A stretch of DNA of 64,000 bases from Manduca sexta (taxonomy: Eukaryota; Arthropoda; Insecta; Lepidoptera; Sphingidae). Made by a program: the position numbers and the translations under genes. Below, piece after piece: positions 21,871 through 33,349 of the stretch. The notes beneath the pieces were generated by a model. It did no database searches and had not been told where the DNA came from. It worked only from the letters and a program-made list of their open reading frames with translations. The stretch is taken from contig NC_051118.1 of the NCBI RefSeq assembly GCF_014839805.1, forward strand, positions 10,284,391 to 10,348,390. The letters are read 5' to 3'. Within the stretch, counting starts at the first letter, position 1; every line of letters begins with the position of its first letter.

Positions 21871-24017
21871 TTAAATTCGAACAAATGCATTAACCTCACA
21901 TAAATTAAAAATTAATAAGTTTTTAATTCGAACAAAATATTACATGCCAGTAATACGTTCAATTCGTTAGTGTTCCAATTTTAAAATGAAACTAGGTTGT
22001 GAGAGTGCACAGGATCGGTTGGCAAAAGAGGGATATTGTTAAAAATAGGCTGTTTTCACACAGTTGTAAAGGGCAGGTGAGTTTTTCCTTGCCTTATTAT
22101 TTATGGATAGGCTTTTTCTACGTGCCGCCGGTGAAATTGTCCGGGGACCGCGTTACGTGAAGCATGTTGACAATATAATAGAATTTTTAGAGGAATAAAT
22201 AAATAATGCTCAAGTGTCCTCTTTTTCAATACTTATTACTGGTAATTAAATGTGGTAAGAATGTTTCTTGAATGGGAATATTTTGTGTACGGGCTATTGA
22301 GAAAAAACATTAAACTACGTTCTTCTTTTACAGCAGTTTATTTTTTTTTATTATTATAAATTGTATGATTTTCATTTTACTAATAAGTATAGGATGGAAG
22401 GCAGTTACAAGAAACATCAGTCAATATGTTGCGCAAATTTTTAAAATATTAAAAAAATATGTATATTAAAAAGAAATAGTTTTTTTAACTAATCATAATT
22501 TTTAATAATATAACTTATTTTGTGGTCGGGCAATTATATATTTGTATTATTGTTACCAAATTATATGTAAGGAATCTAGAGCACTGTTAATGTCGCTTAA
22601 ATTAATTATGTTTAAAATTCAATTTATATTATACATTCTGTTGTTCTTCTATTGTATTTATGAGTAAAAATGACAAATGTAAAATATTAAATCTATTGAA
22701 TAAACACTTAGGGTACATTTTATAATATTATATTATTTATAGTTTACACAATATTTGAGGGATTTTGTTATCATTATTTTTGATCGATGTTATATAACTT
22801 TGAATCTTTATAGAATACATGTCAAAATTGTAGTTAATCATCGGATATTTTTATCATGTAATTTTCTTATTATTAATGGTTATTGATTGAAATTTTGGTG
22901 TTTCTAAATAAATGTCGCAAGTTTGAAAAATACCACCAGACTTCCCAAGAAGAGGCGAAATGAATTACAATAAAGGAGGTTTTATGAACAATACTATATG
23001 CTGGGCCATTTTAATTAACAGAAAAAAATATTCACTCGTACGGTAAAAAAGAAACAAATTTCAATTGTTTTTTTTTTATAATCGGCCAGTTTATTTACAA
23101 GGGCTGATTTTTCAATCATCAGATAATATTTGTCCTCAGGATAACAGTAATAAATGACGTATTTAGTTGTCTGTCTCACTTTTATGTACACAGTATAGTA
23201 ATTTATTTAGTGGATAAATTTTACTGACGAATGAAAAATTAACCCTAATTTGACGATGATCTGACGATCGAAATACAACCTGCGGTAAATTAAAATATAT
23301 TTACATGCAGTTACTATGTAGGCCGAGGGAACGAACTAACTACGCCTTCGAATGTGGGTCAAAACTACACGTCAAACGTATTATACGCAACCGAAGTACT
23401 AGGGGAACATAAATCGCGAAAGCTTCCTAATTCAAAGCAAGTCGGCGCACGGCACGAGCACCGAGTGTAATTACTTCCTGCAGGAAGCGCAGCGTGTGGA
23501 ATACGTACCTGTACTACCAGGCGTTCGTAAATACAAACAAGTTATAAACGACAGGTGGAATTAGTGCACGAAACTTGCTATAACTGAAAATGAGTTTATA
23601 AAAGCGTATATCATATAAAAAACATTAAGATATTTGTTGATATTTTCGTTTAGACATTCATTAATCTAAAGAAAGATTAAAGACAATATTAATTTATGTT
23701 CTCTACTGCATGAATGATTAATAAATGTCAGCCATTTAACTGTCTTACCACGAAAGTACCAGGCTGTCATAAATCCACAGATGTAATTAAAGCCGTTCTC
23801 CGCGGCTCTGCGCCAGTTGGTGGTGCTGCGCGGATTTTGTTTGATTACTCCATTTCCGCCACGTCGGGTCGTGATGTATGGCATTACATATAGATGCGGT
23901 ATAGCGCAGATAGTTTTAATCAATCATTCTTGATCACCCTCTGTATGTCTGGAAGGTGTTTTTTTTATACGTCAAAACTATATAAATTCTATACCGATTC
24001 TCTGTAAAATTACTAAA
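21871..24017. other. Non-coding, nothing recognised
   Basis: Very AT-rich from 22200 to 23100. A moderately GC-rich stretch lies near 23400-23530. No gene supported. Confidence 0.4.
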
Positions 24018-24314
24018 TCTATAGATATTATAAAACAAAATTCCTTTTTCTTGGTTTGTATGTTCTTGATTTTTATATATTTTGGTATGAGCTCTAAGAC
24101 CCTGGTAAGGTATAGGCTACTTTCTACATACATAACATCACGCATTTATCCCCGAAGGGCTATGCAGAGGCGCAACTAAGGCACCCACTTTTCGCCAAGT
24201 ATGTTCCGTCCCATGATGTGATAGGGGGCTACTTTCTATCCCGGGAAAATATATAGCGGGACATTTATCCCGCAAAGCTCCTTCACACGGGTGAAGCCGC
24301 GAGCAAAAGTGTAG
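24018..24314 (+). mobile_element. Helitron interrupted by a SINE2 fragment
   Basis: Begins TCTATAGATATTATAAAAC after host A; its 3' part has ACACGGGTGAAGCCGCGAGC, the subterminal hairpin, and ends AAAAGTGTAG before T (expected CTAG mutated to GTAG). Internal CCCTGGTAAGG and ATATATAGCGGGACATTTAT match the Helitron at 48095-48398. The centre is split by the SINE2 insertion at 24127-24226. Confidence 0.65.
24127..24226 (-). mobile_element. SINE2 3' fragment with 12-bp target duplication
   Basis: Reverse-strand 3' end of SINE2, from the ATGT-type tail through ATCACGCATTTATCCCCGAA to the TGATGTGATAGG segment. It is flanked by GGCTACTTTCTA at 24115-24126 and 24227-24238, a perfect direct repeat created on insertion into the Helitron. 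Confidence 0.75.
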
Positions 24315-25247
24315 TTGCACCTAAAAGACGAAAGTACTTGTTATAATCGAGCGTTAAAAGAATTAAGGTCGATTTTCCAAGTATCAAGTCAATTTTATTT
24401 GACAGCTATCGTATTATACGGCTAATGTAAATATTGTTCTTTTATACCATTTATTTCGGAGCATACGCTAGAACGTGACTATTGTATTTGGTCGGCTTAT
24501 ACATTTATGCTACACGAGTCTTTACTCAGAAGTTGTGAAACAAACCCTTTCAAATATTCGTAAATGCCAGTCCTAATTCGACATTTGCAAGATGGCTTGC
24601 TGCTATTGTGGCCTATAATACATTTTGAAGTCACGTTTAATTTTTGTTATCTTTATTGCGTAAGAAAATAATGCTCAAAATTAAATATAGTAACACCGAC
24701 ATAAACATTTGTTTTCGTTTATATTTCTAAATAGGGAAAAAAATTCGATGAAACCTAAACCACCAGAATTTAATTTCCCACCTAGATGGAGCCACAGTAG
24801 CGCGTAAATGACCATTTCACACAAATTTCCAGTCTGTAGTAGCCTTTATTTTAAAAAGCGACAGAAATCAAAACACATGATATGGTCCACGCATTTAATG
24901 CAAAATATGATAATGAATGGATTTCAAATTTACATTTTTAAATCACGAATTGCAGCGACTTATTCCACAATTATTTCTCAGCTGCACTCTTCCGAAACAG
25001 GCTTATATCTTGTAGACTATTAGGATTATAAAGAAGTATCACTGACGCAAACTCTTGCTATTCATATTCATAAAGCTAGGATTACACTTGTAAATAAGTG
25101 TTAACGCTTACATAAATTAAGCGAGCGTTTGAGCGCTGACTGACTCGGAGTTATGTGCGCCTGGTAGCGTTAATGTATTCCAGAAAGCATTATCATTGTT
25201 AATGTAACGCTGAAAGTCTTGTTTACTGAAATTATGCTCCCACGCAA

Positions 25248-25514
25248 TACATACATACATAAATAACATCACGCATTTTATCCCCGAAGGGGTATGCAGA
25301 GGCGCAACTAGGGCACCCACTTTTGGCCAAGTATGTTCCGTCCCATGATGTGATAGGGGGCGAGCCTATCGCCATATCGGGCACAAATTCCAGACTCCGG
25401 GCTGATAATGAGCAGAAAAACCCAAAATATCACTTTGCCCGACCCGGGATTCGAACCCAGGACCTCAGAGCGCTATTGTACCGGACATGCAATACAACTA
25501 CGCCACCGAGGCAG
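25248..25514 (-). mobile_element. SINE2, full length with 10-bp target duplication
   Basis: On the minus strand: head with A-box-like TGGCGTAGTTG, B box GGTTCGAATCC, the body word CAAAGTGATATTTTGGG, the CCCCCTATCACATCATGGGA segment and a TATGTATGTA-type tail. TCCCACGCAA flanks it at 25238-25247 and 25515-25524. It is the cleanest SINE2 copy in the window. The B-box match is to the SINE, not to a functional tRNA; no cloverleaf closes. Confidence 0.85.
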
Positions 25515-25524
25515 TCCCACGCAA

Positions 25525-28500
25525 AGATAAAGAGGAAAGTCCCATTTTTTTTTTCTTTGAAGATCCTATCGCATTCTATTTGCGAGCTATTTGTTGCCGT
25601 TTCTATGTAACCTAACAAAAAAATTATTTATGAATTCTCGCTGTCGTATTTCTGCATGTCATTTAATATTTCATTTTCCTCGTAAATAATTCAAAAGAAA
25701 AGTTTCCAGAGTACGTATATTAATATAATCTGCGAATGAAAAATTTAATTATCATCATACTTATATAACTGAAAATAATATAATAGTAAAAGTAATTATG
25801 TACGAAATTCGTGGCAATTATCTAAGATTTATATAGGTATCATAGATAGACCTGGAATTGTCTTTATGTATGAGTGTAAATTAAACAACCAAAAAAAGTA
25901 TTTATTTTAAACGTGAACTATTTTATTACTCCAATGCTCTCGAATTCACATTACAATAGTGTCATACTCAATAACAACTAGTATTAATTCAATGCCACCT
26001 CCGCAAATTAAACTGGAGCCCTAGTTTCCAATCCCCTTAGTTCGAAATTTGAAATATCGACGCAGTTGACGAGCCTCGAGCGATGCGTCGCGCTTCGCTT
26101 AATTCCCGGGCGACAGACTGCATGTATTTCTTGATGGAGCATTGGATGCGACATGTGAACTACATTCGTTGTTTCATGTTTTCCTGTTACCTTCTGTTTT
26201 TTTGTTCACGAATGTAAAGAATCGAAGTTCATTCAGCCATGAGGCTGTTGTTATTTGTTGTCTTTTGACTTTGCTGCATACAGATAGATTTTAATGAAAT
26301 CTTTTTCCTATAGCGATTATTATAGGTAAATTGATAATTGATAATTGTATGATTTTATTGTGACTTATAAGAGGAAATACACAATACACATTAACTTATA
26401 TAATTTAAATGGATGTGAGACGTGGGTAAAATTTAATAAAGTAAAACGTTTAAATACTAAATGTGATTAATCGATTATCCATAGACAAGAATAGTTTTAT
26501 ATAAATATTTGTGTGATATAAAACTGCATCAGGGGCGTAGTTAGCTTTCATATTATATATTAGTCTATGAAGGTTACGTGCGCGGAAGGACAGTGAGATT
26601 TGCGCTTTGAATCTCTGGTCGGGCAAAGTGATATTGGGTTATTTAAAGAAAAATAATATTTTACACAGTATTAACCCGGGGACTTGAATTTGTGAAATAG
26701 TAGGCTCGCCTCCTACCACTGAGGACAGAACAAACATGGCTGAAAATGGATGTCCTGGTTTTTGCACTTCTACTAACCCCGTCGGGGAAAAATGCGTGAT
26801 GTATGTTTGTTTTTCTTGGCAACAAGTTGACTATGTCTGTGCAACTCCTAAGGGATATTTATAACATATATTTGGTACAGATACTAAGGTAAATAACCAT
26901 AAATATTCCAGCCTCTTTGTCAGCGCCATCTAGTTACGAGAGTAAACAAATACTTTTGTTACGTCCTTATTTCTCAGTGAGTTACAAACAAGTCCGTTAG
27001 ATTTCCCAACAGGCGTATCTAGCACCATAATAAATAACTGCCAAAGGTAATCTCGATGGGAATTAGCTTTTCTTCAAGGAAATATATTTTATTAAGGATC
27101 TTTGTATTGAAGGCATACTTTATCTACCAGTATGTTTGCTAACTAGTACCTTTTTATATGTAGCTAACAGTGTTGAGAATCTGTGGTGGGGTTTCTGCAA
27201 ATGTCAGGTTGACGTGTGACAGCTGTCAAGTATGACAGTTGACATTTAAATAACGGAGCTCCGCCTTTCTCGTCTCTCCTGCTGCGCTTGGTCTCTGGTC
27301 AATGGTTTTTAATGTAACCAAAATATAAATAAAAATAAATCATTTGAACACGAAAAGTATTATTAAAAATAGCCGCGTTACTACATTATACGCTCTGTAC
27401 GATTTTTTTGTCAAAAAACCGCGAGATAATCCTATCATAGCATACATTTTATTCCGAAATAGTATTTATGTAGTGGCACAGCTAGATTTTTATTAAAGTA
27501 TTTTCTATTTAAAATCTTTCATACAAGTGAAAACACATCTAAAACGAAAAAAATAGAAATGTTCATTCTTCATCATTTTCTTGAGAACAAAGTATTCCAC
27601 ATAAATTTTTAATAACATTTCTGAAGGATTGTCTTTATGTTCAGTGATTTTGTAATACGCCCCGCGAAGGCGTACAACAAATGTAGCACATGAGGGCTCC
27701 GAGAGTAAGTGACATATTTATGTCGAATTGTTGCTTTCGCGTTGTTTCGTATTTTTTATGTATTTTAGACTCCGCGCAAAAGTCAACTTGTTGCCGTTAA
27801 ACATTACTGTAGGTATTTTCTTGCCCTCACACCCACTACTACTCCTGTAAGCCAGGATCAGCAGTGGTACGCATTTTGCCACCAAAAGGTGAAGCTCGAT
27901 GAGTCTCAGGAAACACTTACGAGTGTTCACACATCCCGCAACGAAATTAATCAAATAGAAATAGGGAGGAGTTGAAAATATTATTTTTATTAAAAAATAA
28001 TTATTACATTAATAAAAAAACTGTTATTTGCTGGTGGTTATTTGTATCCATCCGGATACCGACTATAATATCTCCTGCGTACTTGGTTGATCTCAGTTCA
28101 GATTTCTCGCCCTAGCCGTAATTCGGTTGGGAGGCATTTATTTTTAATTAATTTATATTTTGAGATTCTAATGTTTAAAAATACGTAATATTTTGGTAGA
28201 AGGCTATAAAATATAAAATATATACCCCAGCATATCTTTTTTCATTACGCAATAGCTAATAAATATTACTTTCATCAAATGTTTGTATTGTGGGTCGGAG
28301 TTTTCTCCAACAAATTGCTTACACACAGTATAGGTCAAATCATAACGAGTTATAAAGGTCGGTGTGTGGACTTTATTTACAAAAACTGTGCAGTAAATAA
28401 GGTTAATGGAATGAAAATAATTTATTAAAACGATAAAGTCGGACACATTTTCTTAGTCAAATTCACTCTACGTCTGGAAAGCAGTTTAATATGTAAATAA

Positions 28501-28550
28501 ATATAAAGATCCATTATTTTAGTGTTTACATAATAATATTATGTATTAAT
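25525..28550. other. Non-coding with repeat remnants
   Basis: A diverged SINE2 copy lies on the plus strand at about 26580-26820 (GGTCGGGCAAAGTGATATTG ... AATGCGTGATGTATG). A palindrome TGACAGCTGTCA is at 27217-27228. A segment near 27825-27925 (CCCTCACACCCACTACTAC, CCTGTAAGCCAGGATCAGCA) shares words with 47280-47345. No gene supported. Confidence 0.4.
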
Positions 28551-28780
28551 CTGGCTTGGTGGCGTAGTTATACTGCATGCGTGGTACGGCAGTGCTCTAA
28601 GTTGTGGGCTCGAATCCGTCAGGCAGTGATATTTGGGTTTTTCTGTTCAGTATCAGCCCGGTGTCAGGAATTTGTGACCAATATGACGATAGGTGTGTTC
28701 ATGGACGGAACACACTTGGCGAAAAGTCGGTGCCGTGGTTAGGGGTCTGCATACCCCTTCGAGGATCAATGGGTGATGAG
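28551..28780 (+). mobile_element. SINE2 copy, plus strand
   Basis: Near full-length: TGGCGTAGTTATACTGCATG, B-box variant GGGCTCGAATCC, GTATCAGCCCGG, CACTTGGCGAAAAGTCGG and the terminal CTGCATACCCCTTCGAGGAT. More diverged than the 25-kb copy. Confidence 0.75.
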
Positions 28781-28821
28781 TGTTTCTTTGTTTTATGAAA
28801 TCAAATATGAATATAGTAAGA

Positions 28822-29101
28822 ATGCTGGGCACGGGCCTCTTCTACTGTTGAAAGGGATTAGGCCTTACTCCCACTACGCTGGCCTAGTGCGGGTTGTTAG
28901 TTTTTACACCCTCAAAATTCCTATAGAGAACTTCTCAGGTATGCAGTTTTTTTCACAATTCCTTCATTGTTAAAGCAAAAGATAATGCACAAAAAACATA
29001 CACTATTTTACAAAAATCAGATATTTGTTCTTAGGATTTAGACATGCGGACATTCGTCTCGGCAGTCCCATCCATACACAACTAGGCTATCGCCGTTTTT
29101 A
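28822..29101 (-). mobile_element. SINE1, tail-truncated
   Basis: Minus copy from TGCTGGGCACGGGCC to the head ACTAGGCTATCGCCG. The terminal CAGCCCTGTATTAT segment is absent; the B-box region is diverged. Confidence 0.75.
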
Positions 29102-29302
29102 TAATCTGTTATGAGATAGGTAGCGATAATATTTACAAAATTAAAGCAGATACTAATTGATTTATTAATGTGGTGTAACTATTTTCCACGTGTTCATAAA
29201 CTTTACACTGGGCACGAAGCATCGTGAGATTTCATTATATGTAATTAATTTCCGGCTATACAGAGTCATTTTAATCCGTGAAATAGTTTTATTTCAATGT
29301 GT

Positions 29303-29633
29303 AATATAATAATAATATCAGCCCTGTATTATATACTTGCCCACTGCTGAGCACAGGCCTCCTATATTACTGAGAGGGATTAGGCTTTAGTCCACCACGC
29401 TGGCCTAGTGCGGATTGGTAGACTTCACACACCTTCGAAATTCCTATAGAGAACTTCTCAGATGTGCAGGTTTCCTCACGATGTTTTCCTTCACCGTTAA
29501 AGCGAACGATTAATTCACTAAGAATACACACATGATTTTAGAAAAGTCAGAGGTGTGTGCCCTTGGGATTTGAACCTGCGGACATTCGTCTTGGCATTCC
29601 GTTCCACACCCAACTAGGCTATCGCCGCTTTTT
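29303..29633 (-). mobile_element. SINE1, full length
   Basis: Complete minus copy with TTA-type tail (ATAATAATAATATCAGCCC), body, B box (reverse GGATTTGAACC) and head CAACTAGGCTATCGCCGC. Confidence 0.85.
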
Positions 29634-30214
29634 TTCAATGTTTAACATTCGCGTAAACATTAGAAATCATTACCTTATACCTTCCTTTATGTACAGCGTT
29701 TATTAGTAAATGAATAACGCATCCACTGACAGACTGGCCTGTGGATTGACAGTCCGATCGACTCTCAGCATTATTGACGAACAGTGTTTACATTCGACCT
29801 TTACATAGTAGCCTATATGTTATTGTAGGATGTCTACTGGTAAATCATCAAATCAAGTATTAAAAGAATTACTAACGTGCTGGCGGATTTATTAGCAGGT
29901 TGAGAATATTTTGAAACTGAAGCAAATATAGGACAATTTTTTTGCTCTTAGGAATATTGTAAAAATAGTCTACGCACTGACACATCGACTCATAAGTTCG
30001 CAATTATAGTAATTAAGAAAAAAAAACGTATAGTTAGGAATCAGGATAAGATTCACGAATAGAGTTACAATTTCTCTCTCTCTTTCCTCCTTTCCTCACT
30101 TCGCCCTATTCATGACGTCGTCATCGGAAACATTGCATGTTACCATGTCGCGTTACAACAATAGAATTACAATTTGATTAATAAAAAATTATAATTATGT
30201 AATATTATTGTGCA
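29634..30214. other. Non-coding, nothing recognised
   Basis: AT-rich DNA with a pyrimidine patch (CTCTCTCTCTTTCCTCC) near 30073-30095. No gene or repeat family recognised. Confidence 0.35.
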
Positions 30215-30221
30215 CTAGCAT

Positions 30222-30510
30222 TGAATTGTATAGGTCGGTGGGGCGATAAAATTTTGATTGCCTCGTATAATTTCAAAATATAATAGTGCACAAGGGTTTG
30301 CGCAATACACAGGGGCACTCTCTGTTCTTTCACTATCATAGCCCGGTGAGACGGCAATCCGACATAACCGGAGAGAGATCAGGCGCAGGACCAACGGCTT
30401 TACGTGCTTTCCGAGGCACAGGGGTATCACACCGCCAACTTCCTGACTCCGAGCTGTCATAATAATTTTTTGGTCCGACCGGGGATTCAAACCTTTGACA
30501 ATCCAGGCAA
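30222..30510 (-). mobile_element. Third SINE family (SINE3-like copy)
   Basis: On the minus strand: B box GGTTTGAATCC, then ATGACAGCTCGGAGTCAGGA, GGTGTGATACCCCTGTGCCT, AAAGCACGTAAAGCCGTTGG, CTGATCTCTCTCCGGTTATG and GTGCACTATTATATTTT. These words are from memory typical of a widespread lepidopteran tRNA-derived SINE. The 91-codon frame across it is a by-product. Confidence 0.6.
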
Positions 30511-30723
30511 CATTTTAATTGTCTAGAGACGACAAATTTTTAGACCCGTTGCTAACGTAAGTTCGTAAATGTAAGGTTTTTTAAAATAATAGATTAATTT
30601 TTAGAATGTTATATGTAATATCATTATCTATCAATTAAGTACATAATATCATGAGCCAAAGAACTTATTGCCACAATACAAAAAGATTCTTTTTTTACCT
30701 AAAAGTGCCTTCTAAGGAGTTCG

Positions 30724-31122
30724 GTGTTTAAATATTTATTACTGGATGACATGTTAATATCTCAGATAATTAATATAAAAGTAAACGAAAACAACATAGT
30801 TACAATAATTGTTGTTTACCCAATTATAATAATTGACGTATTTCAATTGTTATTCATGATTTATATAGGTTTTGCTCGCGGTTTCTACATCCTGAAAGAG
30901 TTTTACTGGGATAATATAATCTTTCTATATATTTTTTCGGCTCATGTTCTCCCCGGGATCTCAAACTATCTTCATACAAAATTTCATCGGAATCCATCTA
31001 ATAATTTTTCAGTTTCTCGCCTTCAAACAGACCGCAGCGACGGACTTTGTTTTATAATTTTCAAGAATTGTACCTTAATTTTTAAAAACACAACTATATT
31101 TCAAAGTCTGCTTCCAAAGTAA
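30724..31122. repeat. Helitron-related relic (minus) in AT-rich DNA
   Basis: Around 30866-31030, TTTTGCTCGCGGTTTC and ATCTTCATACAAAATTTCAT are the reverse of Helitron 3' and internal words. A 132-codon plus frame covers the stretch but is composition-driven and overlaps the relic, so it is not called a gene. Confidence 0.35.
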
Positions 31123-31135
31123 TCTATGCAGGGCT

Positions 31136-31780
31136 CATGCCAGGTATAAATCGCGGGCAATGTAAAATTTCCAACAAATCAGAACAGACAGGCTCTTGGC
31201 AAAACAGCTTGCATTTAAACTGGAAAATTGGAAAGACGCAGTCAGAACGTGCTTCTGTGATGTTTTTACGTTTCTTTTAGAAGATTTTATTACTGACCGC
31301 TTATTTGTTTTTAGTTTTTTCTATTTTAAAACAAGAACAAAGCTATTTTAGCGACTTTCTGGTATTTTGGGTAAATAATTATGAAATTTACAAAAAAAAT
31401 TGTCACCTTAGAGTTACATAACTTTTGAAGGGGGAGCGGGGGCATACAGGAAAACGATACGGCGCGTTATATGGGGGGGGGGGGGGGGCAGTGCCAAAAA
31501 TCTTCAAAAATTGCGTTACGTAATACTTGAACGGCTCCTAATACCCTTATTATATTCTTGTAGGATTGTATTTATAGAACCATATATGATGAGAATGAGG
31601 TCTATATTTTATTTTTATTTTTAACATAGGCATGGATACATGTCCTTCAGCCGGAAACTTAATACAAGTCCTGTATAATAATGTTGTTGATATATAAAAC
31701 CACTCATCAGTGTTGCCAATATAACAACCTTTAGCACGCAGCTTCGCCTACATGTAATAGTTTATATTTTATAGACATTC
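31136..31780. other. Non-coding with a G16 run
   Basis: A run of 16 G residues lies at 31473-31488, next to GCGTTACGTAATACTTGAAC. No gene supported. Confidence 0.45.
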
Positions 31781-31785
31781 ACAGT

Positions 31786-31846
31786 AGAAGAAGCCCGTAT
31801 CCAGCAGTGGGACAGTATATAATACAGGGCTGATATTAATTATTAA
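31786..31846 (+). mobile_element. SINE1 tail fragment
   Basis: CCAGCAGTGGGACAGTATAT ... ACAGGGCTGATATTAATTATTAA: the last 60 bases of SINE1 only. Confidence 0.7.
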
Positions 31847-31935
31847 TGAACAAATATATCAGTTGCTATATTGTGTTAACTCTAGTGTAATATCTGTTGC
31901 TATAATATTATGTTGTTATAATGTGGAAGCGCTAA

Positions 31936-32260
31936 TCTATAGTATTATATAAAACTGATGAATTTGTTTTCTTGTTTAAACGCGCTAATCTCAGGAACTA
32001 CATGTTCGAATTGAAAAATTCTTTTAGTGTTGGATAGCCTATTTATCTAGGAAGGCTATTTGCTATAGAACATCACGCTATAACTAATAGGAGCGGAGCG
32101 TTAATGAAAAATGTTGCAAAGACGGGGAAAACTTATTTCTTTTGAGAGCTTCTGTAGCGTGCGCTGCGTAAACGGTTAAAGTTACGCAACAATAATGTAT
32201 GACGTAATCTTTCCTTTTGAAAGTTCTAAAAATATTTCCTATATTTTATAATGCACTACT
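31936..32260 (+). mobile_element. Helitron relic
   Basis: Starts TCTATAGTATTATATAAAAC after host A and contains GCGCTAATCTCAGGAACTAC, ATCACGCTATAACTAATAGG and CGTAAACGGTTAAAGTTACG, shared with 59022-59790. The 3' terminus is not recognisable, so the right boundary is approximate. Confidence 0.55.
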
Positions 32261-32768
32261 TAATTACAATCACAATGGCGATTGCACATATTGACGTGGC
32301 AAGAATTTTTTTCTACGCAGCTGGCGGGATGATGAAAAAAAAAATAGCTCTCTGAATACAAAGGCTCCTATAACTGCGAGGCCTTTTTGTACATCCAGAC
32401 GTTTTTAAAGCGGGTACCACCCTAGCCATTCCTATCTACACCCATGCCTGCAATGTTTCTTTCCGGCAGACATGACTTTGTGATCTATTTACCTACTCAG
32501 AAAGACTAAAATCATATAATTTGTTTTCATTAACCAACGTTCAAATATCCCATTTGTAACGAGAAACGCTCCGTCACCTGTATTTCACCTGTCCCATAAC
32601 CAGGTCGAGTTATATTTAGTAACATATTTGAAATCGCAGCGAAACTAGTTAAAAACGAACGCCACAGCTGCACGCTTCGAAAGATTGTCGAGTGCGTGCA
32701 TAAAGTCTACTAATTAGGGGAAGTTAGGGTTGTCACGGTTTAATCGTTTGATTTTTGGATAGGCATGG

Positions 32769-33349
32769 GAGTCACAAGAGGTCGCTGGGTGCGGGCTCGA
32801 TTTGGAAATCTTTGGGGAAGGCTCATGTTCAGCAGTGGATATACTGCCGCTGATGTCGCAAGAGGTCGCTTCTACTAGGTCGATCTGGAAATCTTTGGGG
32901 AAGGCCCATGTTCAGCAGTGGATATACTGCCGCTGATGTCGCAAGAGGTCGCTTCTACTAGATCGATCTGGAAATCTTTGGGGAAGGCCCATGTTCAGCA
33001 GTGGATATACTGCCGCTGATGTCGCAAGAGGTCGCTTCTACTAGGTCGATCTGGAAATCTTTGGGGAAGGCCCATGTTCAGCAGTGGATATACTGCCGCT
33101 GATGTCGCAAGAGGTCGCTTCTACTAGATCGATCTGGAAATCTTTGGGGAAGGCCCATGTTCAGCAGTGGATATACTGCCGCTGATGTCGCAAGAGGTCG
33201 CTTCTACTAGGTCGATCTGGAAATCTTTGGGGAAGGCCCATGTTCAGCAGTGGATATACTGCCGCTGATGTCGCAAGAGGTCGTTTCTACTAAGTCGATC
33301 TGAAATTTTTTGGGGGAGGCCTATGTTCAGCAGTCATCCTGTTGCTGCT
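32769..33349 (+). repeat. 83-bp minisatellite derived from a LINE 3' end
   Basis: Seven tandem units with starts exactly 83 bases apart (32769, 32852, 32935, 33018, 33101, 33184, 33267). The unit contains GGTCGCTTCTACTAG, GATCTGGAAATCTTTGGGG and CCCATGTTCAGCAGTGGATA, matching the LINE reverse-transcriptase tail at 63415-63520. Units 2-6 alternate CTAGGTCGAT and CTAGATCGAT, so growth proceeded by 166-bp dimers. First and last units are diverged, as usual at array edges. Confidence 0.9.

Noticed and set aside
25420..25514. Possible tRNA gene (A and B box matches)
   Set aside because: The promoter boxes belong to the SINE2 head; no acceptor stem or cloverleaf closes, and the same sequence recurs as a dispersed repeat.
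30215..30490. 91-codon minus frame
   Set aside because: Lies entirely in a SINE3-like repeat.
30724..31122. 132-codon plus-strand frame with hydrophobic segments
   Set aside because: AT-driven composition, overlaps a reverse Helitron relic, no homology recognised.
31473..31488. G16 run as a regulatory or quadruplex element
   Set aside because: A single homopolymer beside repeat-like sequence; length is also unreliable in assemblies.
32769..33349. Possible CRISPR-like array
   Set aside because: Units are contiguous 83-bp tandem copies without unique spacers, in a eukaryotic genome, and derive from a LINE tail.
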